Positions 8,205 to 16,948 of a stretch of DNA of 64,000 bases are shown in pieces; the first letter of the stretch is position 1; each line of letters starts with the position of its first letter. The notes beneath the pieces were generated by a model. That model saw nothing but the letters and a program-made list of their open reading frames with translations. It was not told the origin of the DNA and made no database searches. Source of the DNA: Deltaproteobacteria bacterium. GTDB taxonomy: Bacteria > Myxococcota_A > UBA796 > SXON01. Location of the stretch: NCBI GenBank assembly GCA_947445035.1, contig CANFCK010000012.1, forward strand, positions 60,806 to 124,805, given 5' to 3'. Both the position numbers and the translations under genes were made by a program.

Positions 8205-9186
8205 CCCCGGCGCCCCGCGCGCCGACCGCTGGCACAACGCCCTCATCCTCGTCGTCACGCGCCGCTGTGATCTGCGTTGCGCCTACTGCCCCACGGTCAA
8301 GGACGGCGAACCCGACCTGAGCATCGAGGACGCCAAGCGGGCGCTCACGCTCTTCGTCGAACGTCACGGGGGCGGCGACTGCAAGCTCTTCGGTGGCGAG
8401 CCGCTCCTGGTGCCGGACGTCGTGCGCGCGGTGGTCAACGCCGCCCCGCCGAGCGTGTCGGTGTACCTCTCCACCAACGGCACCCACCTTGACGAGGGTT
8501 GGCTTCGGTGGCTCTACATGCGGCCCCAGGTCACGCTCACGCTGAGCCTGGACGGCAAGGCGCGCGACCACGATGGCTTACGACGTGGCGCACCTTCCCA
8601 CGACGCGCTGGTGGCGAAGCTCCCCGCACTTTTGCGCCTGCCCCGCTTCGTCGTCACCCAGACGATTGCGCCGTCGACGGCGGTCCGCGCGGCCGAGAAC
8701 TTCCGCTACCTCCGCAGCCTCGGTGTGAAGCGCTTCAACCTGCTGCCCGGCTACTACCTGCCGTGGAAGCCCGAACAACTGGCGGCGCTGGAGGACAATT
8801 TCACCCAGATCGCCGATGACATTGAAGGCGCCTGGGCCAAAGGTGAGAACCTGTACCTGCGCAACCTGTTCGTGCGGGCGCCGGTGGCCTTCTACAACAC
8901 CGGTTTTGTCGTCGACTGCGACCGGCGCATCTACGGGAACAACCTGGTGCTGGCCGGCAATCTCGACCATGTGCGCGCGGCCACCGCGACGGGCACCTTG
9001 GACAACCCCCCGTCCGAAGCCGAGCTGGCGGAAAACGGCGCCCGCGCCGGACAAGTGCTCGCCGACACGCTCGGCCCCGCGATCATGGAGGCAACCGCGC
9101 AGGCCGACGCCTGCCTGACTCGGCTCTGCAACCGGCTGTACCCGGCTTATTTCGAGCATCGTGGCCGAAAGGTGATCACCAGGTGA
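8173..9186 (+). CDS. Radical SAM protein overlapping the precursor gene (HxsC-like position)
   Basis: 337 residues. Radical SAM motif C32-x3-C36-x2-C39 (TRRCDLRCAYC), then FGGEPLL and STNGTHL. It lacks the C-x2-C-x5-C block of its downstream neighbours; cysteines remain near the end (ACLTRLCNRLY). It sits where the second maturase HxsC is expected, but I cannot confirm the family from sequence alone. ATG 8173 lies inside the repeat in another frame, overlapping the precursor by 32 bases; an upstream ATG at 8092 would add only Thr-Ala-Pro shadow of the repeat. It ends in GTGA overlap with the next gene. Confidence 0.82.
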   Translation: MAATALTGSGSPGAPRADRWHNALILVVTRRCDLRCAYCPTVKDGEPDLSIEDAKRALTLFVERHGGGDCKLFGGEPLLVPDVVRAVVNAAPPSVSVYLSTNGTHLDEGWLRWLYMRPQVTLTLSLDGKARDHDGLRRGAPSHDALVAKLPALLRLPRFVVTQTIAPSTAVRAAENFRYLRSLGVKRFNLLPGYYLPWKPEQLAALEDNFTQIADDIEGAWAKGENLYLRNLFVRAPVAFYNTGFVVDCDRRIYGNNLVLAGNLDHVRAATATGTLDNPPSEAELAENGARAGQVLADTLGPAIMEATAQADACLTRLCNRLYPAYFEHRGRKVITR

Positions 9187-10139
9187 CCGTGGGAGCGCCA
9201 TGGCTGCATCCGGACACCGGCCACGCGATGCGCCGGCTGGAGTTCCACATCACCTACCACTGCCCCGAGCGGTGCACGTTCTGCTCCGAAGAGACGCGGA
9301 TGGTCGACTATGCCTCGTTTCCAGTCACCTTCGGGCGGGTGGCACGGGTGCTGCGCGAGCAGGCCGAACGCGGCATCGACGCCGTGCACTTCACCGGCGG
9401 TGAGCCGACGATTCACCCCCAATTCGTCGAGATCCTCCAACTCGCGAAAAAGCTCGGCATGCGCACCAGCATCGGCACCATCGGCACCCGCCTCGCGGAC
9501 GCCGACTTCGCGGCGCGCGCGCTACCGTACCTCGACGAAGCGCTCTTTTCGCTGCACGGTCCCGACGTCGCGACCCATGACGCCCAGACCCGCCGCCCCG
9601 GCAGCTTCGAGCGCCTGGAGCGAGCGATGGCCAATGCCCATGCGTACCCGGGCTTCCGCATGTTCGTGAACACGGTGCTCGTCCGCCAGAACGCTGATCG
9701 CATCGTCGAGACCGCCGCCCTCGCCCGCGCGCGTGGCGCCGAACTTTTGGTGGTCAGCAATGTCACCCCGGAGGGTGCCGGCGAAAACGCCTACGCGGAG
9801 CTGACCCTGCGTTTGGACGAGGTGCGGCCGCTCATCCGGCAGATCATCGCCGAAGCCGGCCCGATGATCGTGCGTTTTTTCGGCCTCCCCGTCTGCGCAC
9901 TCGGCGCGGACAGCGTGTATGCGAACGACCTGCACTGGAACCCGCGCGTCACCTTCGAGTGGGTCCGCCATCCAGACCGCGTGTCCTTGGAGGGGCTCTA
10001 CTCCTGGGCGCCCGACCGCAAGCGCGCGCAGCCCGCTGTCTGCGGTTCGTGTAGTTGGAACCGCTTGTGTCACGGCGTGTTCGCGCGCTATGTCGAACTG
10101 TACGGCAGCGAGGAGCTGGTCCCCATGGCGTCCGCTTGA
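9183..10139 (+). CDS. Radical SAM protein, paralog 1 of the 'SLHG' group
   Basis: 318 residues with C27-x3-C31-x2-C34 (CPERCTFC) and TGGEPTIHP. The substrate-side strand LFSLHG is followed by HD, T and GSF at fixed spacing, a signature shared with the four radical SAM proteins encoded downstream. The C-terminal C287-x2-C290-x5-C296 (CGSCSWNRLC) could ligate an auxiliary Fe-S cluster or belong to a shortened SPASM domain. GTG 9183 overlaps the upstream stop. The substrate is presumed to be the Ser-His-Gly precursor on context alone. Confidence 0.85.
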   Translation: MTVGAPWLHPDTGHAMRRLEFHITYHCPERCTFCSEETRMVDYASFPVTFGRVARVLREQAERGIDAVHFTGGEPTIHPQFVEILQLAKKLGMRTSIGTIGTRLADADFAARALPYLDEALFSLHGPDVATHDAQTRRPGSFERLERAMANAHAYPGFRMFVNTVLVRQNADRIVETAALARARGAELLVVSNVTPEGAGENAYAELTLRLDEVRPLIRQIIAEAGPMIVRFFGLPVCALGADSVYANDLHWNPRVTFEWVRHPDRVSLEGLYSWAPDRKRAQPAVCGSCSWNRLCHGVFARYVELYGSEELVPMASA

Positions 10140-11185
10140 ACATCGCCGCGTTGTCGACCGAGCCGGTTCCCGGTGGCGAGATCTGGCGCGACACTCGTCG
10201 TAATGTCGAGATAAACGTCGGCAAGATCTGCAACAATAAGTGTGTCTTTTGCCTGGATGGGCTCCCGGCCACCGACATGCGCCGCTACATGCCCTACCCG
10301 GAGATGCAGGCGGAGATTCTTCGCTGGTACGAAGGTGGCACCCGTTCGGTGGGTTTTTTGGGCGGGGAACCTACCACCTACCCGTGGATCCTGGACGCCA
10401 TCCGCTACGCCCGCCAGCTTGGCTACACCCGCATTGCCGTCGCCACCAACGGCACCAAATTCTTCCGCCACGACTTCGTGGACCGCATCCTCGACGCCGG
10501 CCTGACCCGGGTCACGATGTCGATGCACGGGCACACACCCAAGCTGGAGGATGCGCTGACCCGCGTGCCGGGTAACTTCGAGAAGAAGAAGTCGGGACTC
10601 CAGTATCTGTTGAAGAAGAAGGCTGAGGGGCTCTTGGTCGACAATGTGTCGGTCAACTGTGTGGTCAACGCCTGGAACTACAAATATCTCCCGCAGATCG
10701 TGCGTTTCTTCTTCGATCTCGGCCTGGACGACGTGCGGCTGAACTTCGTGCGCTCCGAGGGGTATGCCGAAGAAGAGACCTCGCTCATCCCCAAGCTGAC
10801 CGACGTGGTGCCGTACGTGATGAAGGCGGTCTTGCTCAACGAGTACCACTTCAAGAAAAACCTGACGCTGGGTAGCTTTCCGCTGTGCGTGCTCCCTCCA
10901 GAGCTCATCGGCAGCAAAGGCCTTGCGCGCCGATACGTCGGCGAGTTCCGCGACCTCGACACGGACTGCTCGATCAAGACCCTGACCAGCGACGGTTTTC
11001 CCGACGGGATCGCCACCATCGAGGACGGGCGCGCCCGCTTCAACTGGCAGGATCGGAAACGCTACGATCTGAAGGCCCAGCCCGAGGGTCGCTGCACCGG
11101 CTGTCGGTTTGGCAACGTGTGCGAGGGCGTGTGGAAGAACTACCTGCCCATTCATGGCGACAGCGAACTTCGTGCGATCAAGTAG
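10136..11185 (+). CDS. Radical SAM protein, paralog 2 of the 'SLHG' group
   Basis: 349 residues from a TTG start overlapping the upstream TGA (TTGA). Motif C32-x3-C36-x2-C39 (CNNKCVFC), then LGGEPTTYP and VATNGTKF. It carries the group signature as TMSMHGHTP with T and GNF following, and a C-terminal C320-x2-C323-x5-C329 block. The middle is lysine-rich compared with its neighbours (KKKSGLQYLLKKKAE), which may reflect leader or substrate binding. Earlier in-frame starts lie inside the preceding gene and are less likely. It is the last gene of the overlapping string; 90 bases separate it from the next radical SAM gene. Confidence 0.83.
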   Translation: MNIAALSTEPVPGGEIWRDTRRNVEINVGKICNNKCVFCLDGLPATDMRRYMPYPEMQAEILRWYEGGTRSVGFLGGEPTTYPWILDAIRYARQLGYTRIAVATNGTKFFRHDFVDRILDAGLTRVTMSMHGHTPKLEDALTRVPGNFEKKKSGLQYLLKKKAEGLLVDNVSVNCVVNAWNYKYLPQIVRFFFDLGLDDVRLNFVRSEGYAEEETSLIPKLTDVVPYVMKAVLLNEYHFKKNLTLGSFPLCVLPPELIGSKGLARRYVGEFRDLDTDCSIKTLTSDGFPDGIATIEDGRARFNWQDRKRYDLKAQPEGRCTGCRFGNVCEGVWKNYLPIHGDSELRAIK

Positions 11186-11201
11186 GGAGCGGGTCGGGGC
11201 G

Positions 11202-11273
11202 ATGCGCCGTGCGCTGGCGGCTTGCGTCAGGCATCGGCCGCGGCGCATCGCGGCGCCGTCGCAACGGGAGTAG
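11202..11273 (+). CDS. Possible 23-residue basic peptide between two radical SAM genes
   Basis: ATG 11202 to TAG 11273 encodes an Arg/Ala-rich 23-mer (it contains RRALAACVRHRPRR). A GGGAGCGGG purine-rich stretch (11186-11194) lies upstream and the stop is two bases before the next gene's ATG. It could be a translated leader coupling the next gene, a tiny precursor, or chance. There is no supporting homology, so it is listed only because the gap between two maturase genes is otherwise empty. Confidence 0.18.
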   Translation: MRRALAACVRHRPRRIAAPSQRE

Positions 11274-11275
11274 CC

Positions 11276-12331
11276 ATGCGCTGGACGGACCTCCGCGTGG
11301 GCACCGCCTGCAACCAGGCCTGCCGCTTCTGCGACCAGGAGGGCCTCGCCGGCGACGGCGACGACGCTGCGGCGATCGAGGCGATGCGCGCGCTGCCCCA
11401 TCGGGAGGGGCTGTGTTTGGCCGGCGGCGAGATCACCCTGCGCCGGGGGCTGCCGGCGCTGCTGCGAGCCGCACGGGAGCTTGGTTTCCGAAAGCTGGCG
11501 ATTCAGAGCAACGGGCAGATCCTCGCCGCGCCGGGCGCCGCGCGGGCGTTGCGGGAGGCGGGGTTGACTGACGTCGCGATCGCCCTTCACGGCGCGACGG
11601 CAGCGGTTCACGACTGGCACACGGCCACGCCCGGCAGCTTCCGCCGGGTTGTCGCCGCTGCCCGGCAGGCGGTCGCCGCTGGCCTCCCGGTGCGCGTCGG
11701 GGTGGTGGTGACTCGCGCCAACGCCATGCAACTGGGGGCATTGGCCGACCTCGCCCACGGGCGGGGCGCCAGCTCGATTCGGATGGTCCTGTGCCGCGAG
11801 GAGGGCGCTGCCGTGGCCGACGCGCGCATGCTCGTGCCGCGGTGGTCCGTTGCCGCTGAGGCGCTGATTCCCGCCGCCGAGCGGGCAAGCCAGCACGGTC
11901 TGGACCTGGAGGTGGCGGGGCTTCCGCCGTGTCTGGCCGGGGAGCTACGGCCGCTGTTGGCGGACGGACCGTCGGTCCACCAGGCCGATCGCGTCTACGT
12001 CGCAGGCGAGGTCGCGCGCGAAGCCCGCGCGTACCCGGCCCCGTGCCACGGGTGCGCACTGCGCGCCTCCTGCCCCGGCGTCGACGCGGCTTACCTGCGC
12101 CGCTGGGGCGCCGGCGAGCTCCGTCCAGTGGGCGCCGCCGCGCCCGGCCCCGCCGAAGTCGTCCTGACGACGGCGGCTGGCGCGACCAGCCGGACGCTCC
12201 GGCAACAGATGGTCCACGCCCAGGCCCGGGGCGCCCGCATTGCGCGGCTGGTCGAGCCGCTCCCAGATGTGGCGGGCCTCGTCCGGGATGCGGAGCGTCT
12301 GGGGCTCGCCGTGGTGCGCAGCTCGGTCTGA
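11276..12331 (+). CDS. Radical SAM protein, paralog 3 of the 'SLHG' group, with C-terminal extension
   Basis: 351 residues. Motif C12-x3-C16-x2-C19 (CNQACRFC) close to the N-terminus. The usual GGEPT is GGEIT here. The group signature appears as IALHG, HD, T and GSF. A C257-x2-C260-x5-C266 block follows, and then about 60 residues not seen in the paralogs (AEVVLTTAAGATSRTLRQQM onward), predicted alpha/beta. ATG 11276 has GGGAG at 11266-11270. It ends 85 bases before the convergent hydrolase gene. Altered GGE motif and extension suggest a specialised role. Confidence 0.82.
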   Translation: MRWTDLRVGTACNQACRFCDQEGLAGDGDDAAAIEAMRALPHREGLCLAGGEITLRRGLPALLRAARELGFRKLAIQSNGQILAAPGAARALREAGLTDVAIALHGATAAVHDWHTATPGSFRRVVAAARQAVAAGLPVRVGVVVTRANAMQLGALADLAHGRGASSIRMVLCREEGAAVADARMLVPRWSVAAEALIPAAERASQHGLDLEVAGLPPCLAGELRPLLADGPSVHQADRVYVAGEVAREARAYPAPCHGCALRASCPGVDAAYLRRWGAGELRPVGAAAPGPAEVVLTTAAGATSRTLRQQMVHAQARGARIARLVEPLPDVAGLVRDAERLGLAVVRSSV

Positions 12332-12416
12332 GTCGCTGGCGCGTCGGTGTTGACGCCGCGCCGCCCCGCGACGGCCCGCATCCCGCCGAACGTGCTGGCG
12401 CGACCGTAGCAGGGCA

Positions 12417-13046
12417 TCAGCCGCTGGAACAAAGGCGCAACGCCTTGGCGAACCCGGCCGGATTCTCCCACATGCACAGGTGGCCACCGTCCACCCAGCG
12501 GACGTCCACGCCGAAGCGTCGCGCGAGCGCGTGGGCCACCCACGGGGGGTACCAGCGGTCATCGCGGCCCCAAATCAGGTGAACCGGACACTTGACGGCA
12601 AAGGGCGGCGGCCGCATCCTCACCGCGATCGCCCGCATGCGCGCCGGCGGCACCGGCGGGAAAGCAGCCACCGCCTCGTCGCCCAACGCCGGTGACACGC
12701 TCCCCCTCAAAAACTTCCGGCCCGCGTGGCGCTCGTAGAAGTAGGACTGGACTCCGGGGAGCGCTGTCGCGCGCACCATCCACCAATACGGCCCCAGCGC
12801 GGTTCCGGTGAGTACCAACGCCTTTACCGGTCGCGACGAAGCGATCGACGCCGCGACCGGCCCGCCGAGGTCGTGGCCGACTACCACCGTCGTTTCATCG
12901 ACCTGCTCCGCCAGGTCCGCCGCGAGCCCCGCGATCGAGAACGGCTCGTCGTCGTCAACGCCCCGGAGCCGCGGCGCCACCAACGGCAGCGCAAGGCGGT
13001 CCCACAAGGCGGGTGAAGTCGGCAGGCCATGCACGGCGAGAATCAC
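12417..13046 (-). CDS. Alpha/beta hydrolase with Asp-type nucleophile elbow
   Basis: 209 residues, short for the fold. HGLPTS (residues 6-11) forms the oxyanion region. The nucleophile elbow is GHDLGG with D59, as in epoxide hydrolases and haloalkane dehalogenases, rather than a serine. WGRDDRWYP and GGHLCMWENP supply the acid and the catalytic His. The reduced cap region may explain the short length. The ATG overlaps the stop of the upstream EAL gene (ATGA), so it is the last gene of the leftward operon begun by the HExxH protein. Substrate unknown; a role in the peptide pathway is possible but only from context. Confidence 0.75.
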   Translation of the reverse strand: MILAVHGLPTSPALWDRLALPLVAPRLRGVDDDEPFSIAGLAADLAEQVDETTVVVGHDLGGPVAASIASSRPVKALVLTGTALGPYWWMVRATALPGVQSYFYERHAGRKFLRGSVSPALGDEAVAAFPPVPPARMRAIAVRMRPPPFAVKCPVHLIWGRDDRWYPPWVAHALARRFGVDVRWVDGGHLCMWENPAGFAKALRLCSSG

Positions 13047-15793
13047 GCCGGACGACTACCCCCTTTCGCCTTCAGACCGCGCTCGTGCGCATCGCGCCAC
13101 GCCTCGAACTCCGCCGCAGGCATCGCCTTGGCGTAGAGCCACCCCTGGGCTTCGTCACAGTCGATGCTCGTCAGGAACGCATCTTGTTCCTGTACTTCTA
13201 CCCCCTCGGCGATGACAGTCAACCGCAGCGCCTTGCCGAGCTGCACCACGGCACGGGTGAGGGCGGCCGCGTCGGCGTCGCGGAGCATGTCGCGTACAAA
13301 ACTCTGATCGATCTTGAGCTTGTCGAAGGGAAAGCGGCGCAGGTAGGCCAACGAGGAGTACCCGGTGCCGAAATCGTCGATCGAAAGTCCCACCCCGAGG
13401 GCGTGCAGCCGCTGGAGCCGCACACCGACCCCGGCCCCTTCCGCGATGACCACGCCCTCCGTCACCTCCAGTTCGAGCAGGTGCGGCGACAAACCGGTTT
13501 CCGCCAGGACGGCGGCGACGACCTCCACGAACTCGGCATGGAGGAACTGCACGGCGGAGATGTTCACCGACACGCGGACCGGCTCCCCGGCGGCATTCCA
13601 CCGCCTGGCCACGGCGCACGCCTCGCGAAGCACCCACACGCCGATGGGAAGAATCAACCCGCTGTCCTCAGCGGCAGAGATGAACGCGCCCGGCGGGACC
13701 AGGCCAAGCTCGGGGTCCTGCCAACGAATCAGCGCCTCGACGCCGGTCAGCGCACCGGTCCGGAGTGAAACCTGCGGTTGGTAGTACAGGACGAACTCTT
13801 CACGCTGGATCGCGCGCCGAAGTCGCGACTCAAACGATATCCGCTCGCTGGCTGCGTGCTCCAACTGGGCGGTGAACATCACCGACCGATTGCGGCCGCG
13901 GCTCTTGGCATGGAACATCGCGGTCTCGGCGCGACGGGTGAGGTCCGCCGCGGTCGCGCCATCGACCGGGTACGTGGCGACGCCGGCGCTCGCCGTCAGG
14001 TGAATCGTCACCGCCCCGACTTCGAACGGGACCGCCACCGCCGCCAGGATTCGCCCGGTCACCTCCGCGACCGCAACTGGCGCCGGCACCCACACCACGA
14101 AGGTGTCGCTCCGCCAGCGCGCCAGGGCCTCACCGGCCGCGAGCACCGTATGAATCCGTTCTGCGATCTCGGCAAGGAAATCGTCCCCGATCTGCTGGCC
14201 TAGGGCGTCGTTGATCGCCTTGAATCGATCAAGCCCAATCGCGATCACCGCGCCCCCGTGCTCGCTGCGCGTCCACGCCGCCTCCACGCGATCCTCGAAG
14301 CTCCGGCGGTTGGGCAATCCGGTGACCGAGTCAAAGTGGGCGAGCCGGTCGATCCGGATCGCGTCGCGTCGCGTCGCGGTAAGGTCGCTCATCACCACCA
14401 CGAATTTCGGCTCCTCGTGCGATCCGCCAGGGGCGGAGCCGATCGACAGGCCGGCCAGGAACGGCTCGCCATCCTTCTTTCGCCACCAGACTTCGCCGCA
14501 CCACGCACCCGTGGCGCCCAAAGAGCTTCGGATCTGGGCCAAGACATCGGCATCGGCGACCTCGACACCAAGGAACCGCGGCTCACCGGCTCCAGGCACC
14601 TCCAACTCCTCCCCGGTCAGCGCGGCAAACGCCGGGTTCGACCGTAGAATCCGCAAGTCGGCGGCGGTGACGACGATCCCCTGCTGCGCCCGCTGGAAGA
14701 CCACCTCGGCCAGCCGCAAGTCTTCCGCCGCGGCGCGACGCTCGCTCACATCGCTCACGAGGCTGACGATGCGGTCCGAAGCCCCGCGGGTTCCCGCCAC
14801 GCGGACCGACGAGGTCTCGATCCAGACCTCCCGGCCGTCCTTCCGAAGGATCCGCATCTCGCTGCTGACCGGCGCGTCCACCGCAAGCGCCGCGATGCCA
14901 GCCATCGCCCCGCCGAGGTCGTCGGGGTGCACCATCTGGCCCCAGCTCACCCGGCCGTCCAGAAGCTCGGCGGGCGTCCATCCAGTGATGCGCTCGACGG
15001 CGGGGCTGACGTACAGCGAGCGAAAGTCGGTGCCGTCACCGATCCAGACCGACTCGCTCATCGCGCCGAGCAGCTCGTGAAAGGTGGCCTCCCTCTCGGC
15101 CAGGAGGCGCTCCGCAGCGCGCAGTTCGGTCAGGTTCTCGAGCGCGACGAGGGTGCAGAGCGAACCGTCTCTCGTCACCGCAGAGGTGTGGGTGTTGGCC
15201 ACCAGGTGTCCGCCAGCCGCCGTTCGATAGCGGAAGATGCCCGTGGCGACGCCCGCCCCCAGGTTCGCCGCAGCGTACGACCGACTCACGTCGGCGGGGT
15301 CAAGCAGGTCCGTAGCCGGGCGGCCCAGCAGCTCGGCTGCGGAGAACCCGAGCGCACGCCCGAGCGCCCTGTTCGCGGCGCCGATGCGCCCGTCCGCAGG
15401 CGCCAGCCACATCGGCACCGGGGCCGAGTCGAAGAGTTCCTGCCAAGCCGCCGCAGACTGCGAAGCCCGGGCCGCCACCGCAGCCTGTTGGCTCTCCCAC
15501 CACCGGAGTCCCACGTAAAGGGTCCCCGCCTCGATCAGCACATAGACGAACTCCTTCCACGTACCGACGACGAGGCCGAGCTCGGCGGAATTTCCCAGCC
15601 AGCGGGCGGCCAGCCGGCTGTAAAGGGCCACCCAGAACAGACCGACGACGAGGTACAGCGAAGCGACCAAGCGAGGCATTTCGCCACTATCGGACAGTAA
15701 TCCGGGCATTTGTTTAAAAAGACATACTTTTTCGGTCAGTGCCGTTTCAAAAACAACACTGTGATCGGCAAATACGACCAGAAGGTGCGTCAT
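13043..15793 (-). CDS. Membrane PAS-(degenerate GGDEF)-EAL c-di-GMP phosphodiesterase
   Basis: 916 residues. A hydrophobic region (about 40-98) gives likely membrane anchoring. Three PAS-like domains follow (about 115-240, 245-370, 370-490), then a GGDEF domain whose active-site signature is RSDTF, so cyclase activity should be lost. The EAL domain (about 660-905) is intact: EALIRW, the NIS region, DDFGTGYSS and KIDQSFV. The protein should therefore hydrolyse c-di-GMP in response to PAS input. It begins 15 bases after the HExxH gene stop and overlaps the hydrolase gene, so all three are probably one transcript. Internal ATGs near the N-terminus make the exact start uncertain. Confidence 0.88.
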   Translation of the reverse strand: MTHLLVVFADHSVVFETALTEKVCLFKQMPGLLSDSGEMPRLVASLYLVVGLFWVALYSRLAARWLGNSAELGLVVGTWKEFVYVLIEAGTLYVGLRWWESQQAAVAARASQSAAAWQELFDSAPVPMWLAPADGRIGAANRALGRALGFSAAELLGRPATDLLDPADVSRSYAAANLGAGVATGIFRYRTAAGGHLVANTHTSAVTRDGSLCTLVALENLTELRAAERLLAEREATFHELLGAMSESVWIGDGTDFRSLYVSPAVERITGWTPAELLDGRVSWGQMVHPDDLGGAMAGIAALAVDAPVSSEMRILRKDGREVWIETSSVRVAGTRGASDRIVSLVSDVSERRAAAEDLRLAEVVFQRAQQGIVVTAADLRILRSNPAFAALTGEELEVPGAGEPRFLGVEVADADVLAQIRSSLGATGAWCGEVWWRKKDGEPFLAGLSIGSAPGGSHEEPKFVVVMSDLTATRRDAIRIDRLAHFDSVTGLPNRRSFEDRVEAAWTRSEHGGAVIAIGLDRFKAINDALGQQIGDDFLAEIAERIHTVLAAGEALARWRSDTFVVWVPAPVAVAEVTGRILAAVAVPFEVGAVTIHLTASAGVATYPVDGATAADLTRRAETAMFHAKSRGRNRSVMFTAQLEHAASERISFESRLRRAIQREEFVLYYQPQVSLRTGALTGVEALIRWQDPELGLVPPGAFISAAEDSGLILPIGVWVLREACAVARRWNAAGEPVRVSVNISAVQFLHAEFVEVVAAVLAETGLSPHLLELEVTEGVVIAEGAGVGVRLQRLHALGVGLSIDDFGTGYSSLAYLRRFPFDKLKIDQSFVRDMLRDADAAALTRAVVQLGKALRLTVIAEGVEVQEQDAFLTSIDCDEAQGWLYAKAMPAAEFEAWRDAHERGLKAKGGSRPA

Positions 15794-15808
15794 TTCGCCG
15801 CACTCCCT

Positions 15809-16948
15809 TCAGGCTCCCCGTTCCGCCCACAACGTACGCTCTAGCGCGTCCATGCCCGCAAGTAGTGGCGCGCCGAGCGCGGTGGGTCGCGCCCCCGCCC
15901 GGAGCACTTCCATCGCGTCGTGGTTGAGTGTGCAGACCGCGAGGTAGCGCTCGGGGTTGGCATCCGGCGCCCCCGCGTCGAGCATTGCCCGATGGATTCT
16001 CGCTACCGGCAGGAATGCGTGCGCGGCGAGCAGAACGCCCCACATGGGGCGCGGATCCGGGCGCACCGGGCTGCTGTACACCTCGGCGCCGTTGTCGAGG
16101 AGGGGATCGGTCCACGACAACAAGTTGAGCTTGGTGTGCTGCACCTCGTGAACCAGGGCCTCGCTCATCGTGAGCGAGCTTGGATGCAACGACAGGTACA
16201 CCAGACCGATGGCCTCCTGGTACGACGCTGACAGGCTCTTCTCAGGGTGGGTGCCGACTGGAACCACGCCCGCCAGGAGCTGTGCGTGCTCCGCCGCCAG
16301 CTCCGGCGCGAACGTCGATATCCGGGCCCGTGCCTCGTCGATGGCGGCCACCCAGTGGGCCGGCGCCGCCTCGCCGAAAGACAGCGCGTTGCCCTCTTTG
16401 TCGGGATGGGCTTCCACCATCGCCAGCGGGTTGGTGTCGGCGGCGAGCAACCACCCCCCGTGGGCCAGCGGCCAGGCGCGTGGACCCGGCTCGGGGGCGA
16501 GGAACCATTCCTCGGTGGGTCGAAGGGCCACGATTCCATTCTGGAAGAGCACCCCGACGAGGGGCGGCGAAAAGCGCCGATCGGCGCCGAGGGCTGGACT
16601 CACCAACCGGTAGACGGGAGCGCCCCAGAAGAGGCCCTGCTCGTCGAGCACGCCGCGTCGGGCCAGCTCCAGGAGGAGGTGGGGGATGGCGTCGATGAGT
16701 TCGCCCGCGGCCAGGGGGGCGGCGATCGCGGGGAGTGCGAGGCTCCCCAGAAATGCAGCCGGCGCTTCTTTCAGCACCCGCGCCAAGGGCTCCCGCACCT
16801 GCTGCCAGGCGTGCGCCGCCCACGGCGCCAGCGGGTGCGGCCACGCGAGGAGCCGCCGCGCCAACTGCCGGAGCTGCCGAGTCCGCCACGGTCCCAGCGC
16901 GTCGGTGGGCGGGCAGGGCCAGGTGTAGGGTGCCGGGGGGTAGGCCAC
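15809..16948 (-). CDS. HExxH-type (alpha-ketoglutarate-dependent) peptide beta-hydroxylase family protein
   Basis: 379 residues. The key block is SEALVHEVQHTKLNLLSW with H267-E268-x2-H271, followed about 20 residues later by YSSPVRPDPRPMWGVLLAAH. Together these match the family long known as 'HEXXH motif domain' proteins, members of which act as iron/alpha-ketoglutarate-dependent peptide beta-hydroxylases beside or fused to radical SAM RiPP maturases (established knowledge; assignment here by motif). The GTG at 16948 is 58 bases from the divergent radical SAM start, so both are probably controlled together. The longer frame upstream reads through that radical SAM gene and is rejected. Likely action: hydroxylation of residues in the Ser-His-Gly precursor. 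Confidence 0.78.
   Translation of the reverse strand: MAYPPAPYTWPCPPTDALGPWRTRQLRQLARRLLAWPHPLAPWAAHAWQQVREPLARVLKEAPAAFLGSLALPAIAAPLAAGELIDAIPHLLLELARRGVLDEQGLFWGAPVYRLVSPALGADRRFSPPLVGVLFQNGIVALRPTEEWFLAPEPGPRAWPLAHGGWLLAADTNPLAMVEAHPDKEGNALSFGEAAPAHWVAAIDEARARISTFAPELAAEHAQLLAGVVPVGTHPEKSLSASYQEAIGLVYLSLHPSSLTMSEALVHEVQHTKLNLLSWTDPLLDNGAEVYSSPVRPDPRPMWGVLLAAHAFLPVARIHRAMLDAGAPDANPERYLAVCTLNHDAMEVLRAGARPTALGAPLLAGMDALERTLWAERGA

Noticed and set aside
7905..8258. Antisense open frame with Gly-Ala-Val repeats across the Ser-His-Gly array
   Set aside because: It is the mirror of the 9-bp repeat; no RBS or domain, and the sense strand has a clear precursor in an operon.
10088..11896. 602-codon antisense frame over the radical SAM genes
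   Set aside because: Typical shadow frame in high-GC DNA; both strands cannot code here and the plus strand has complete radical SAM motifs.
12332..12416. Hairpin between the converging radical SAM and hydrolase genes
   Set aside because: Only a short, imperfect GC stem without a T-tract; not distinguishable from GC background.
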